From assembly GCA_036279355.1 (NCBI GenBank), contig DASUJH010000004.1, forward strand, positions 1-64,000: DNA of 64,000 bases, written 5' to 3'. Positions 33,296 to 41,718 of this stretch are shown in pieces; the stretch's first letter is position 1, and every line of letters starts with the position of its first letter. A model generated the notes under the pieces. It made no database searches. It saw only the letters and a list, made by a program, of their open reading frames with translations, and was not told where the DNA came from. The position numbers were made by a program, and so were the translations under genes. This stretch comes from Gemmatimonadales bacterium. GTDB lineage: Bacteria > Gemmatimonadota > Gemmatimonadetes > Gemmatimonadales > GWC2-71-9.

Positions 33296-33805
33296 TTACA
33301 TGCCGAGCCGCGTCGCGTAATCGGGACGGGTGATCAGCTCGCCGTTCTGAATGATCTCCCGGTCCCACGGCAGGATAATGAAGTTCTCGGTCTCGAATGC
33401 CCAGAAATCGGGCGCGTACTCGCCGGTCTTGAACGAGACGGCGCTCCGCACCTCAGCCGGGCGGAGCGAGCGCACCTCGCTCAGCGCGAGCTTCATCGTG
33501 TTGCCCGACTCGCAGGTCTCGTCCACCACCAGCACCCGGCGCCCGCGAACGCTTGCCGGCGGCCCCGCGACGACGACCGGATCGGTATCGGCGCCCTGGC
33601 GCGTCACCACCATCGACGCAAAGTCGCACTGCATGATCGAGGCGACGACGACGCCCGGAATGACACCCGCCTTGGCGATGCCGAGCACGACCTCGGGCTG
33701 GAACTCGCGGGCGACCCTGAGTGCCAGCGCGCGGCACAGCTCGCCGAAGAACGGCCAATCGACCTCGAGCGTGCCTCGGGGCGAGGCGGGAGGGGGGCGG
33801 CGCAT
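33296..33805 (-). CDS. phosphoribosyltransferase
   Basis: 169-residue type I PRTase. It has the core VVLGIAKAGVIPGVVVASIM, the PRPP loop VLVVDETCESGNTMKLAL and the C-terminal hood region ending PWDREIIQNGELITRPDYATR, resembling purine (xanthine/guanine/hypoxanthine-type) phosphoribosyltransferases that return bases to nucleotides. The base specificity cannot be read. A strong leaderless-type promoter ends six bases before its ATG. Divergent from the TPR gene at 33934, with the two -35 elements only 5 bases apart. Confidence 0.82.
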   Translation of the reverse strand: MRRPPPASPRGTLEVDWPFFGELCRALALRVAREFQPEVVLGIAKAGVIPGVVVASIMQCDFASMVVTRQGADTDPVVVAGPPASVRGRRVLVVDETCESGNTMKLALSEVRSLRPAEVRSAVSFKTGEYAPDFWAFETENFIILPWDREIIQNGELITRPDYATRLGM

Positions 33806-33839
33806 GGGAGCAAGCTAACGGCCGGCGCGCGCGGAGCAA
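33803..33839 (-). promoter_or_regulatory. putative leaderless promoter of the phosphoribosyltransferase
   Basis: On the minus strand TTGCTC (33839-33834), a 16-base spacer and TAGCTT (33817-33812) end six bases before the ATG (33805-33803). Initiation 6-8 bases after the hexamer would fall on the start codon. Confidence 0.6.
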
Positions 33840-33844
33840 CCGCG

Positions 33845-33873
33845 TTGCGGGGCACTTGGGCCCGGGCTATTAT
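33845..33873 (+). promoter_or_regulatory. putative promoter of the TPR gene
   Basis: TTGCGG (33845-33850), a 17-base spacer and TATTAT (33868-33873), about 60 bases before the ATG. Divergent from the promoter at 33803-33839. Confidence 0.6.
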
Positions 33874-33933
33874 TGCGCCAAGCGCGTAATCTCCACCGCG
33901 CAAAGGACTTCCCCGAGCCGCGCCCGCGATTTG

Positions 33934-34377
33934 ATGAGCATCTGGCAACGGTTGTTCGGCAGCGCGCCGAAAGAGGCGCTGCGCCCCCAGCGCCTCGACT
34001 ATCTGAACGAAGGCCTCGCGCTCGAACGTCAGGGCGAGTACGAGGCCGCGCTCACGTCGTATCGGCTCGCCTTTCGCGATAACCCGAGCGACTCCCGGAT
34101 TCTGCTCAACATGGCGATCGCATTCACCAAGACGGGCCAGCCCGACGAAGCGATCCGCCACTACCGCCGCGCGCTCGACCTCGACCCATCGCTCGGCGGC
34201 GCGCACTACGGCGTGGCGTTCCTGCTGCTCAAGCGCGGCGAGACTCAGCAGGCGGCCGAGCACCTCCGCGCCTTTCTCGCGCGGCCGCCCAAGGGTCCGG
34301 ATGCAGAGCGCTGGATCCGGCATGCGGAAGCGGCGCTCCGAGAGATCGCCAGCTCGCCCGCGCCGGAGACGCTGTGA
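33934..34377 (+). CDS. TPR repeat protein
   Basis: 147-residue cytoplasmic protein with about two and a half TPR units: YLNEGLALERQGEYEAALTSYRLAF, RILLNMAIAFTKTGQPDEAIRHYRRALDLDPSLGGAHYGVAFLLLKRG and AEHLRAFLARPPK. Likely a protein-binding adaptor. The ATG has weak ribosome-site sequence (TTTG). Its stop overlaps the next gene's GTG start (GTGA at 34374), so a lipoprotein is translated in coupling. Confidence 0.75.
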   Translation: MSIWQRLFGSAPKEALRPQRLDYLNEGLALERQGEYEAALTSYRLAFRDNPSDSRILLNMAIAFTKTGQPDEAIRHYRRALDLDPSLGGAHYGVAFLLLKRGETQQAAEHLRAFLARPPKGPDAERWIRHAEAALREIASSPAPETL

Positions 34378-35093
34378 GGTGGCGCGCGCTCCTCGGTTTG
34401 ATGGCGGCGTGGGGCGGCGGAAACGGCGGGCTCGCCGGGTGCAGTAACCTGCCGGTGCAGAACGGCATCGCGGGGCTCGAGGTCCAGGTTCCTGACCCGC
34501 CGGCCGTCGAGGTGGGGCAGACGATCGTGCTTCACGCGCACGCGCTGGACCAGAACGGCGATAGTGTGGCGGCGCCGATTACCTGGGCTTCGCCCGACGC
34601 CGGCGTGTCGCTCACGAGTGACGGCCACCTCACCGGAGTTACGGGCGGCGTGCAGGCCCGGGTGCAGGCGCGGACCGATTCGATCTTCTCCGATTTCATC
34701 ACCTTCACCGTGAACTTCCGTCCCGATACCCTCGCGCTCACGGGCGACTCGATGCTTACGGTGGCCGCGGGCATCACGACGTCGGCGCCGCTCGCGGCCG
34801 CTATTTTTGCCAGGGCCCCCGCGCTGCAGCCGCTCACCGCGGAGACGATCCACTACCAGGTGACCTCCCCGGCCTTTGCCGACCCCGCCCAGCGCACCGT
34901 CGAGCTCAGCGGCGGCGTGCTCTCGCTCGATGCCCACACCGGGAGCGATGGCGCACCCACACCCGCCGTGACACTCAATCGGGTGTCCGGGCGGACGGCG
35001 CCCGCGAGCGCGGTGGTGATGGTGAGCGCCACCACCGCGACGGGGAGCACGGTGCCGGGGTCCGGCCAACGGTTCGTGGTGACGTTCCAGTAG
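34374..35093 (+). CDS. Ig-like (BIG2-type) lipoprotein
   Basis: 239-residue exported protein. The signal peptide ends LAGC with the lipidated Cys at about residue 23. Residues 30-115 look like a BIG2/Ig-like fold: VEVGQTIVLHAHALDQNGDSV and ITWASPDAGVSLTSDGHLTGV. The rest is beta-rich with Thr/Ser repeats (VMVSATTATGSTVPGSGQRFVVTFQ). The role is structural or adhesive by inference. The GTG start overlaps the upstream TPR gene, and the acyl-CoA synthetase begins 5 bases after its stop. Confidence 0.7.
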   Translation: MRWRALLGLMAAWGGGNGGLAGCSNLPVQNGIAGLEVQVPDPPAVEVGQTIVLHAHALDQNGDSVAAPITWASPDAGVSLTSDGHLTGVTGGVQARVQARTDSIFSDFITFTVNFRPDTLALTGDSMLTVAAGITTSAPLAAAIFARAPALQPLTAETIHYQVTSPAFADPAQRTVELSGGVLSLDAHTGSDGAPTPAVTLNRVSGRTAPASAVVMVSATTATGSTVPGSGQRFVVTFQ

Positions 35094-35098
35094 CGATC

Positions 35099-36907
35099 AT
35101 GGCCGAGCCGCGCACCCTCACCGAGCTGTTTTTCGGCGCCATCGACGCCAACCGCGGCCGGCCGGCGGCGCTCCGCCACAAGGTGAACGGCCGCTGGGTC
35201 GACGTCAGTCACGCCGAGCTGCTGGAGCGGGTGCAGGACGTGAGCATCGGGCTCTGGGAGCAGGGCATTGCGCGCGGCGACCGGGTGGCGATCCTGTCGG
35301 AGAACCGGCCCGAGTGGGCCATTGCCGACTACGCGTGCCTTGCGCTGGGCGCGGCCGACGTACCGATCTACCCGACACTCCCCCCGAAACAGATCGAGCA
35401 CCTGCTGCACGACTCAGGGGCGGTGGCCGTGTTCGTCTCGACGGCGGGGCAGCTCGCCAAGGTGGGCGAGATCCGCGCGCGGCTGCCCGCGCTCCGCGCG
35501 GTGATCGCCTTCGACGGGAACGCGGCCGGCGACGGTGCGGCCGGTGGCGAGGCAGTCCGCTTCGCCGCGCTCGCCGCGCAGGGCCGCGCGGCGCGCGAGC
35601 GGCACGCGGCCTGGCGGGACGATGCCCTCGCGATTCGCCCGGACGATCTCGCCACGCTCATCTACACCTCGGGCACGACCGGCGATCCCAAGGGCGTGAT
35701 GCTCACCCACGGCAACATCGCCACGAACGTGCTGGCGGCGCTCGCGGCGCACCGGTCGATCTCGGCGGAGGACGAGTGCCTGTCGGTGCTGCCGCTCTCG
35801 CACATCTTCGAGCGGACGGTGGGTCACTACAGCATGCTGCACGCGGGCGTCGTGATCAACTACGCCACCAGTGCCGAGTCGGTCGGGGCCGAGCTCATCG
35901 AGGTGCGTCCGACGCTGCTGGCGGCGGTGCCGCGTCTCTACGAGAAGATCTTTCAGCGCGTGCTCGACGGCGCGGCCTCCGGCTCGGCGCTCACCCGTTT
36001 CGTGTTCCGCTGGGCCCGGCTCACGGGCGAGATGGTGGTGGACCACACGCTCGCGGGACGTCCGTTGCCCCCCGCTCTCGCCATACAGCAGCGGCTCGCC
36101 GACCGCCTCGTCTTCGCCAAGCTGCGCGAGCGGACCGGGGGCCGGCTGCGCATCCTCATTTCGGGTGGCGCGCCGCTCGAGCCCGGCATCATCAAGTTCT
36201 TTCACGCGGCGGGGCTGCCGATCCTCGAGGGCTACGGCCTCACCGAGACGTCCCCGGTCATCGCCGTCAACTCGCTGGACCAGATCCGGATCGGCACCGT
36301 GGGCCCGGCGTTGCGCGGTGTCGAGGTGCGGATCGCCGACGACGGCGAGATCCTCACGCGCGGCCCGCATGTCATGCGCGGCTACTACAACGATCCCGGC
36401 GCGACCGGCGCCGCGATCGACGGTGACGGCTGGTTCCATACCGGCGACATCGGGGTGCTCGACGGCGGGTTCCTCCGGATCACCGACCGCAAGAAGGACC
36501 TGATCGTGACGGCCGGGGGCAAGAACATCGCACCGCAGCCGATCGAGGCGATGGCGAAGACCAGTCCGCTCGTGGCCAACGCCGTGCTGCTCGGGGACCG
36601 CCGCAAGTTTCCGGTGATGCTGGTGGTCCCGCATATGGCGCAGCTCAAGGTGTGGGCGGCGCGTGAGGGACTCACCGCGCCGGACGATGCAACCCTGCTG
36701 GCGCTCCCGGCGGTGGTGGAGCGGATGAATCGCGAGGTGCGCGCCACCTTTCGCGACCTGGCGCCCTTCGAGACGCCGAAAAAGCTGCTCCTCCTCCCGG
36801 CCGACTTCACGATCGAGAGCGGCGAGCTCACGCCGACCCTCAAAGTGAAACGGCGGGTGGTCGAACGAAACCACGCCGCCGCGATCGAGGCGCTCTATCG
36901 CGCGTGA
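35099..36907 (+). CDS. long-chain acyl-CoA synthetase (AMP-forming)
   Basis: 602-residue ANL-superfamily ligase, FadD15-like: activates a fatty acid through an acyl-adenylate and loads CoA. Motifs: LIYTSGTTGDPKGVMLTHGN (P-loop, about residue 190), LPLSHIFERTVGHY, GYGLTETSPVI, GWFHTGDIGVLDGGFLRITDRKKDLIVTAGGKNIAPQPIE, and the C-terminal GELTPTLKVKRR with the catalytic Lys. Length is typical of bacterial long-chain ligases. The gene follows the lipoprotein by 5 bases and may be part of its transcript. Chain-length preference is not visible. Confidence 0.93.
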   Translation: MAEPRTLTELFFGAIDANRGRPAALRHKVNGRWVDVSHAELLERVQDVSIGLWEQGIARGDRVAILSENRPEWAIADYACLALGAADVPIYPTLPPKQIEHLLHDSGAVAVFVSTAGQLAKVGEIRARLPALRAVIAFDGNAAGDGAAGGEAVRFAALAAQGRAARERHAAWRDDALAIRPDDLATLIYTSGTTGDPKGVMLTHGNIATNVLAALAAHRSISAEDECLSVLPLSHIFERTVGHYSMLHAGVVINYATSAESVGAELIEVRPTLLAAVPRLYEKIFQRVLDGAASGSALTRFVFRWARLTGEMVVDHTLAGRPLPPALAIQQRLADRLVFAKLRERTGGRLRILISGGAPLEPGIIKFFHAAGLPILEGYGLTETSPVIAVNSLDQIRIGTVGPALRGVEVRIADDGEILTRGPHVMRGYYNDPGATGAAIDGDGWFHTGDIGVLDGGFLRITDRKKDLIVTAGGKNIAPQPIEAMAKTSPLVANAVLLGDRRKFPVMLVVPHMAQLKVWAAREGLTAPDDATLLALPAVVERMNREVRATFRDLAPFETPKKLLLLPADFTIESGELTPTLKVKRRVVERNHAAAIEALYRA

Positions 36908-36911
36908 GCAC

Positions 36912-36933
36912 CGCTGACGCGCGAGCGTCAGTG
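36912..36933. terminator. hairpin between convergent genes
   Basis: CGCTGACGC (36912-36920) and GCGTCAGTG (36925-36933) form a 9-bp stem with one G-U pair and a 4-base loop GCGA. It lies at the end of the acyl-CoA synthetase gene and includes the stop of the small lipoprotein gene. Confidence 0.5.
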
Positions 36934-37149
36934 CTGGACGGTATCCTTCCCGACCACCCCCGAGCCCGTCTTGTTCGTGTCGACGTTCACGGTGGTCTGC
37001 CTCTGCCGCGTGACCACCGCCGTGTCCTGCGTCCGCTGCTGAGTAACGATCGTGTCTTTCGCAGTCGCGGTCTGCGTGCGTTCACGGCCGCCCGAACAGG
37101 CCACCACCGCGAACGTTGCTGCCGCCATCCCTGCAATCATGAATCGCAT
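36928..37149 (-). CDS. small lipoprotein
   Basis: 73-residue exported protein. A hydrophobic signal ends VVACSGG with a lipid Cys at about residue 17. The remainder is Thr/Gln-rich and polar (RTQTATAKDTIVTQQRTQDTAVVTRQRQTTVNVDTNKTGSG). No family recognised. The preferred ATG sits directly at the signal peptide; a longer in-frame form upstream would lack a signal. The 3' end lies in the hairpin shared with the acyl-CoA synthetase gene. Confidence 0.6.
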   Translation of the reverse strand: MRFMIAGMAAATFAVVACSGGRERTQTATAKDTIVTQQRTQDTAVVTRQRQTTVNVDTNKTGSGVVGKDTVQH

Positions 37150-37380
37150 CGAACCCTCCGAGCTCGCCGGCGTTGAGAATGCGCATCGGTCGCGTACCAC
37201 CCCTCCGTCGGGCGGCGAGGCCGTGCGATCATCGCGCTGAGTATCTCTCGCGCGGGCTCGTCCGGCGGTGAGGCCCGTCACCCCGGCCGCGGATCACGCG
37301 GTCGTGTGCGTGGGGTCACCGCGTATCGGCTTGGATCGTGATCGTTTACGGAGCACGTCGAGGCACCAGGGGATGGCCGC

Positions 37381-37473
37381 ATGGGGTTCGAGATCATCGC
37401 AGGCGTGGTATTCGGGGTCGTGATCGCGGCCTTTGTCCTGATGCGCATCGCGAGCCGGCCCAGGCGCCGGTAG
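37381..37473 (+). CDS. 30-residue membrane microprotein
   Basis: Possible microprotein MGFEIIAGVVFGVVIAAFVL followed by MRIASRPRRR: one membrane helix then a positively charged tail, the layout of small regulatory membrane peptides. An AGGGGATGG-type sequence just upstream could be a ribosome site. Coding is plausible but not proven; length gives little statistical support. Confidence 0.35.
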   Translation: MGFEIIAGVVFGVVIAAFVLMRIASRPRRR

Positions 37474-37532
37474 CGCGGAGGCGAGGGCAGCGCCTCGGCG
37501 GCGCAAGCCTGATTACCGTAAAGCACACGCCG

Positions 37533-38153
37533 TCAGCGGCGCGCCGCCACCCAGGTGTCACCCGCGCTCGCAAGCAGCTCGAGCGCCGGGGCGCCCGCAC
37601 CGGCGGAGAGCGCGGGTGCGGCTCCCCGGCCCACTATTCGAAGGCCGGGCAGCGTGACCCGTGCCGCCTCGCGTTGCCACTTTGCATCACCCGCGTGCTC
37701 GGAGCCCAGCACGACCCCCCTCAGCGAGCGCGACTTGATCGGAATGATCGGCGCGCGCACCACGCTCAGCACCGGCGCCGCGTCCGCCACCTCGGCCGGT
37801 GGATTTACCGCTACGATCGCCACGCCGCGCACGAGCTCGGACAGCTCGCGCCACATCGCCGCCGCACTTCCCACGAGCGCCACGTAGCCGCCCGGACCGC
37901 CGAGGCCGAGGAAAACGTGCGCGGCGGACGCGGTGAGGGGATCGTGCGTCGTGGCCTGCGCGCGGGTGGAATCCGGTGGCGGGGCGCCCAACTCGGCCAC
38001 GCCGTCGCGGACGAGAAAGGTGCGCCCGCAAACCGGGCATCCGAGCTGACCCGAGACGACCGAGCGCCGCTCCACCCGGTCCGGCAGCAGCACGAGATAC
38101 CGCTCCTCGTGCTCGGCGGGGCAGCGCAGATGGTCGGTCAGCTCGATGAACAT
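37533..38153 (-). CDS. Trm112-like zinc-binding protein, C-terminal part unknown
   Basis: 206 residues. The N-terminal 55 or so residues carry CPAEHEERYLVLLPDRVERRSVVSGQLGCPVCGRTFLVRDGVAEL (Cys pairs near 11 and 43), resembling the Trm112/UPF0434 zinc motif that activates methyltransferases. The C-terminal 150 residues have a Rossmann-like feel (HVFLGLGGPGGYVALVGSAAAMW) but no enzyme signature. It ends the pterin operon. Trm112-like proteins usually act with a partner methyltransferase, which is not present here. Function uncertain. Confidence 0.6.
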   Translation of the reverse strand: MFIELTDHLRCPAEHEERYLVLLPDRVERRSVVSGQLGCPVCGRTFLVRDGVAELGAPPPDSTRAQATTHDPLTASAAHVFLGLGGPGGYVALVGSAAAMWRELSELVRGVAIVAVNPPAEVADAAPVLSVVRAPIIPIKSRSLRGVVLGSEHAGDAKWQREAARVTLPGLRIVGRGAAPALSAGAGAPALELLASAGDTWVAARR

Positions 38154-38178
38154 GGACGGGCGCGACGGCGCCGCGGCT

Positions 38179-38952
38179 CTAGACCGCCGGCTCGATCCTG
38201 AGCCAGTCGATGCGCACGTGCGCGGGGCGGGTCGCGGCCCAGACGATTGCCTGGGCCACGTCGTCCGGGCGCAGCATGGCGCGGCGCGGCAGGAAGCCGG
38301 GGCGATGGTCGGGATCGATCGGATCCCAGATGGCGGTGTCGGTCGGTCCGGGCGAGATGAGCGTGCACCGCACACCGGTGCCCCGGTACTCGGCAGCGAG
38401 CGTCTCGTGCAGCCCGCGCAGCCCGAACTTGGCGGCGGAGTAGATCGTGTTCTCGGGGTAGGCGACGTGGTCGGCGACGCTGCCGATGGTGATGAGCATG
38501 CCGCTCCCGCGTGCCCGCATCGGCGGCAGGAATCCGCGCGCGACGGCGAACGGCGCCACCAGGTTCATCATGAGCTGCCGCTCGAGCTCGGCCGGGTCGG
38601 ACTGCTCGAAGGGAATCCGGTCGAACACGCCGGCGTTGTTCACCACGACGTCGGGCGCGCCGCGCTCGGCGAGCACCTGGCTGATCACCGCCGCGGTACG
38701 CGCGCGGTCGGTGAGGTCGCAGGCGAAGTCCTCGAAGCCGTCGTGGACGCCTTCGCCGGCGGCGCCACTCGCCGCGCCGCCCGCGGGCCGGCCGAGGCTC
38801 CTCGCGATGCGCACCACGCCGGCACCGGCGTCGCGCAGCGCCACCGCCGCGGCGAGCCCGATCCCGCGCGACGCGCCGGTCACCACGGCGAGCCGGCCGG
38901 CGAGCGGCCGCGGGCCGGCGGGATCCACCGTGACCGAGCCCGGCGCCGTCAC
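38179..38952 (-). CDS. short-chain dehydrogenase/reductase (possible sepiapterin-type reductase)
   Basis: 257-residue SDR. It has the NADP-binding TGASRGIG (25-32), NNAG (105-108), Ser158 and the catalytic Tyr171-x-x-x-Lys175 (YSAAK). Family role: carbonyl/hydroxyl oxidoreduction. Directly preceded by folE and a PTPS-type gene; the same trio in tetrahydrobiopterin pathways includes an SDR, sepiapterin reductase. That specific role is inferred from the neighbours only. The GTG start overlaps the folE stop (GTGA). Confidence 0.85.
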   Translation of the reverse strand: MTAPGSVTVDPAGPRPLAGRLAVVTGASRGIGLAAAVALRDAGAGVVRIARSLGRPAGGAASGAAGEGVHDGFEDFACDLTDRARTAAVISQVLAERGAPDVVVNNAGVFDRIPFEQSDPAELERQLMMNLVAPFAVARGFLPPMRARGSGMLITIGSVADHVAYPENTIYSAAKFGLRGLHETLAAEYRGTGVRCTLISPGPTDTAIWDPIDPDHRPGFLPRRAMLRPDDVAQAIVWAATRPAHVRIDWLRIEPAV

Positions 38953-39611
38953 TCCCCCGCGTGGTTGTGCGCGAGCCGCAGGAATTCGTCGCGGGTCTTG
39001 GAATCGTCGCGGAAAATGCCGCGGAGCGCGCTGGTCACGGTGCGCGAGTTCTGTTTCTGCACGCCGCGCATCATCATGCAGAAGTGCGCCGCCTCGATCA
39101 CGACGCCCACGCCGTGCGGCTCGATGACCTCCATCACCGCGTCCGCGATCTGGTCGGTGAGGCGCTCCTGCACCTGCAAGCGCCGGGCAAAGACGTCCAC
39201 GATGCGCGCGACCTTGGAGAGGCCGAGAATCTTGCCTTTCGGGATGTAGGCGACGTGGGCGCGGCCGAAGAATGGCAGCATATGGTGCTCGCAGAGCGAG
39301 TACAGCTCGATGTCGCGCACCATGATCATGCTCTGGTGCTCTTCCTCGAACACGGCGTCGCCCACCGCGTCGGCGACCGACTGGTTGTACCCCTGGGTGA
39401 GCCAGCGGAGCGATGCCTCGACCCGCTCCGGCGTCTTGAGCAGGCCCTCGCGGCCGGGGTCCTCGCCCAGGTCGGCGAGGATTTCGCGCACGTACTCGGC
39501 GAACGGCGCCGGATGCGGCGCCGGCTCCTCGGGATGGGTGATGGCAGTGCGCTCGGGGCGCGCCGCCGGGTCCGCGACCTGCTCGGCGGCCGTGGGCTCA
39601 GTGGCCTTCAT
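38949..39611 (-). CDS. folE: GTP cyclohydrolase I
   Basis: Opens GTP to 7,8-dihydroneopterin triphosphate, the first step of folate and biopterin routes. The 220-residue protein has about 35 extra N-terminal residues, then [32 protein letters not shown] with zinc ligands Cys107, His110 and Cys178 ([19 protein letters not shown]). Length of the core is normal. The start lies 14 bases inside the PTPS-like gene; the stop overlaps the SDR gene. The operon is PTPS-like, folE, SDR, Trm112-like. Confidence 0.95.
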   Translation of the reverse strand: MKATEPTAAEQVADPAARPERTAITHPEEPAPHPAPFAEYVREILADLGEDPGREGLLKTPERVEASLRWLTQGYNQSVADAVGDAVFEEEHQSMIMVRDIELYSLCEHHMLPFFGRAHVAYIPKGKILGLSKVARIVDVFARRLQVQERLTDQIADAVMEVIEPHGVGVVIEAAHFCMMMRGVQKQNSRTVTSALRGIFRDDSKTRDEFLRLAHNHAGE

Positions 39612-40011
39612 AATCCACGTAGTTGCGCGGCGTCTCCCACAAGCGGAGCCGCAGGGTGAGACCGGCCGGCAGCGCGGGACAGAGCTGACGCCAGCAGACG
39701 ACGGCGATGTTTTCCGCGGTGGGGATGAGCTCGGTGAACCATGGCACGTCGACGTTGAGGTTCTTGTGGTCGAGATGCCGGAGGACGCGTTCCTCGGCCA
39801 GCCGGTGCAGGTGGGTCAGGTCGAAGACGTAACCGGTGTCAGGGTCGATGTCGCCTTCGACCGTGATGTCCATCTCGTAGTTGTGGCCGTGGAAATTCGG
39901 ATTGGCGCACTTCCCGTAGGTCGTACGATTCCACTCGTCAGAGTGCTCGGGGTTGTAGAGACGGTGCGCGGCGTTGAAGTGCACGCGCCGCGTCACGCTG
40001 CATCGCGGCAT
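39598..40011 (-). CDS. 6-pyruvoyl-tetrahydropterin-synthase-like enzyme
   Basis: 137-residue T-fold enzyme. It has HFNAAHRL (zinc His16), a zinc-site HGH at 41-43 and the catalytic Cys35, spaced CxxxxxHGH ([11 protein letters not shown]). That spacing matches true PTPS rather than QueD (CxxxHGH). It ends with [11 protein letters not shown] and a final [13 protein letters not shown] resembling the catalytic Glu region. First gene of the operon, ahead of folE. Substrate would be dihydroneopterin triphosphate if it is PTPS; queuosine-type activity is not excluded. Confidence 0.85.
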   Translation of the reverse strand: MPRCSVTRRVHFNAAHRLYNPEHSDEWNRTTYGKCANPNFHGHNYEMDITVEGDIDPDTGYVFDLTHLHRLAEERVLRHLDHKNLNVDVPWFTELIPTAENIAVVCWRQLCPALPAGLTLRLRLWETPRNYVDYEGH

Positions 40012-40323
40012 TGACCGGCCCGGCGGAGGTCACTCGGAAGATGGCCGGGTCGGGGGCTGGGTCAAGACGGTGGCAGGAGGAGAATGGGAACGACAACGGC
40101 GAGGATTATTGAAGCCCAATGAGAAAGCTTGGCACCCTCACCGTGACGTCTGTCTTCCCCCGTGGGGCATGACATCGGCCACAGCATGCGGGCCCATCAC
40201 CGGACCTGTTGGCTCAATAACGTGGCTCGCCGCTGCCGTTCGCCGGGCATTAAGATAGAGGTCGGGTCAGGCACCGTCAACCATATTCTGCAACCATTCA
40301 CCCGCACGCTCGAGGTGCGCACG
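40012..40323. other. 312-base intergenic region
   Basis: This spacer separates the PTPS-like operon (leftward) from the 46-residue membrane gene (rightward). It is slightly richer in A/T near 40100-40130. It contains a minus-strand CATCTT and a plus-strand TAAGAT (40251-40256) as possible -10 elements. A 23-codon ORF at 40042 lacks any supporting signal. No RNA gene or repeat was recognised. Confidence 0.5.
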
Positions 40324-40464
40324 ATGGCGACGCTCGTGGCCGCGCTGGCCTGCTTCGCGCTCTGGATCGGATTCCTCGCCGGCGGCTCGCCCAATGGATG
40401 GATCCATGTCCCTCTCGCGCTCGGAGTGATCCTGCTGGTGCGGTGGATCGCGGTCAGGAGGTGA
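40324..40464 (+). CDS. 46-residue small membrane protein (lmo0937/DUF5670-like)
   Basis: Two hydrophobic helices joined by a Gly-rich turn: MATLVAALACFALWIGFLAG, then a GWIH segment, then LALGVILLVRWIAVRR. The central GxxHxxLxxxxxxLVRWI pattern matches the lmo0937-type family of tiny membrane proteins of unknown function. GAGGTG six bases or so before the ATG is a ribosome site. It is convergent with the permease gene. Confidence 0.6.
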   Translation: MATLVAALACFALWIGFLAGGSPNGWIHVPLALGVILLVRWIAVRR

Positions 40465-40489
40465 ACGCGGGTGCGGCATCGTCGCCGCC

Positions 40490-41713
40490 TTATCCGAGCA
40501 GCACCAGCGCCGCAATGCCCCACGCGAGCGTGACGAGCGTCACGGGAACGCCGGCGCGGGCATACTCCCAGTAGCCGATCCGCACGCCGCGCGCCTCCGC
40601 CCGCTCGGCCACGATCAGGTTCGCCACCGAGCCGATCAGGAGCAGATTGCCCGCGAAGGTCGCGCTCAGCGCCATCACCTGCCATACGAGCCGCGGGTGC
40701 GGCAGCGCCGGCACCACCGTGCGCCAGAGCAGCACGGCGGGCACGTTGCTGATCAGGTTCGAGAGCACTACCATCACGCCGCTTACGGCGAGTGCGGTCG
40801 TCCAGCGACCGCCGAGCGCGATCTCCTGCGCCCCGCGGTCGCTGATGAACGCGAGCGCGCCCGAGCGCTCGAGCCCCCGCATCACCACGAAGAGTGCCGC
40901 GAAGAAGAGCAGCAGCGACCACTCCACCCGCGCGAGCGCCGGCGTCGGGTCGCGCCGCGCGAGTGCCAGCATCAGCGCGCCCGCCGCAATCGCGACGAGG
41001 GGCAGGCTGGCCCCGGCGAGCCACGCCGCGACCGCGACCGCAAAGATCGCGAGCGCAGTGATGACGAGCGGGCGGTCGAGCGGCGGCGGCGCGGGGCGCG
41101 GGATGTCGCCGAACGGCTTGCCCAACTCGGCCCGGTAAATCCAGAGCAGCATGCCGCAGGTGATCGCGAGGCCGCCCGCCACCGCCGGCAGCATCCGCAG
41201 CGCGAACGCGCCGAAGCCGATGCCGCTCCAGATCCCGATCAGCATGTTCTGCGGGTTGCCCACGATGGTGAGCGCCGAGCCGACGTTGGCGCCCATGGCG
41301 AGGGCGACGAGATACGGCGTCGGCCGCACGCCCAGTGGCAGGAGCGCGGCGAGCAGCACCGGGGTGAACACGAGGCATACGGTGTCGTTCACGAAGAGCG
41401 CCGAGAGGAGCCCCGCGCCGACTATCACGAGCACGAGGAGCGCGCGCGGCGTGCGCGCCCGCCGCAGCAGCCAGTCCGCCGCCGCGCTGAAGAACCCACC
41501 CGCGTCGAGGTGGCCCACCAGGATCATGAGCCCGAGCAGGAACACCATGACGTCGAGGTCGACGGCGCGGTACGCCTCGTCGAGCGGCAGCCCGCCGAGC
41601 GTGACCATGGCGACCGCGCCGATGAGCGCCGCCGCTGGCCGGTTGAGGTGCAGCCAGCTCACCCGCTGCACCGCAATGAGGAAGTAGGTGACCGCGAAGA
41701 TCGCGAGCGCCAC
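40490..41713 (-). CDS. ArsB/NhaD-superfamily (SLC13-type) permease
   Basis: 407 residues, about 10-12 membrane helices, in an ion transporter superfamily fold. Signatures: FVNDTVCLVFTPVLLAALLPLG, MGANVGSALTIVGNPQNMLIG and the mirrored SNLISNVPAVLLW. Substrate (arsenite, Na+/H+ or dicarboxylate) cannot be decided. The GTG start, five bases after the GNAT stop, is the only close codon giving a normal first helix; a weak ribosome site makes the start uncertain. Confidence 0.8.
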   Translation of the reverse strand: MALAIFAVTYFLIAVQRVSWLHLNRPAAALIGAVAMVTLGGLPLDEAYRAVDLDVMVFLLGLMILVGHLDAGGFFSAAADWLLRRARTPRALLVLVIVGAGLLSALFVNDTVCLVFTPVLLAALLPLGVRPTPYLVALAMGANVGSALTIVGNPQNMLIGIWSGIGFGAFALRMLPAVAGGLAITCGMLLWIYRAELGKPFGDIPRPAPPPLDRPLVITALAIFAVAVAAWLAGASLPLVAIAAGALMLALARRDPTPALARVEWSLLLFFAALFVVMRGLERSGALAFISDRGAQEIALGGRWTTALAVSGVMVVLSNLISNVPAVLLWRTVVPALPHPRLVWQVMALSATFAGNLLLIGSVANLIVAERAEARGVRIGYWEYARAGVPVTLVTLAWGIAALVLLG

Positions 41714-41718
41714 GCCCG

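Noticed and set aside
40042-40113. 23-residue ORF in the 312-base spacer
   Set aside because: No ribosome site, no leaderless promoter and no hydrophobic or family feature.
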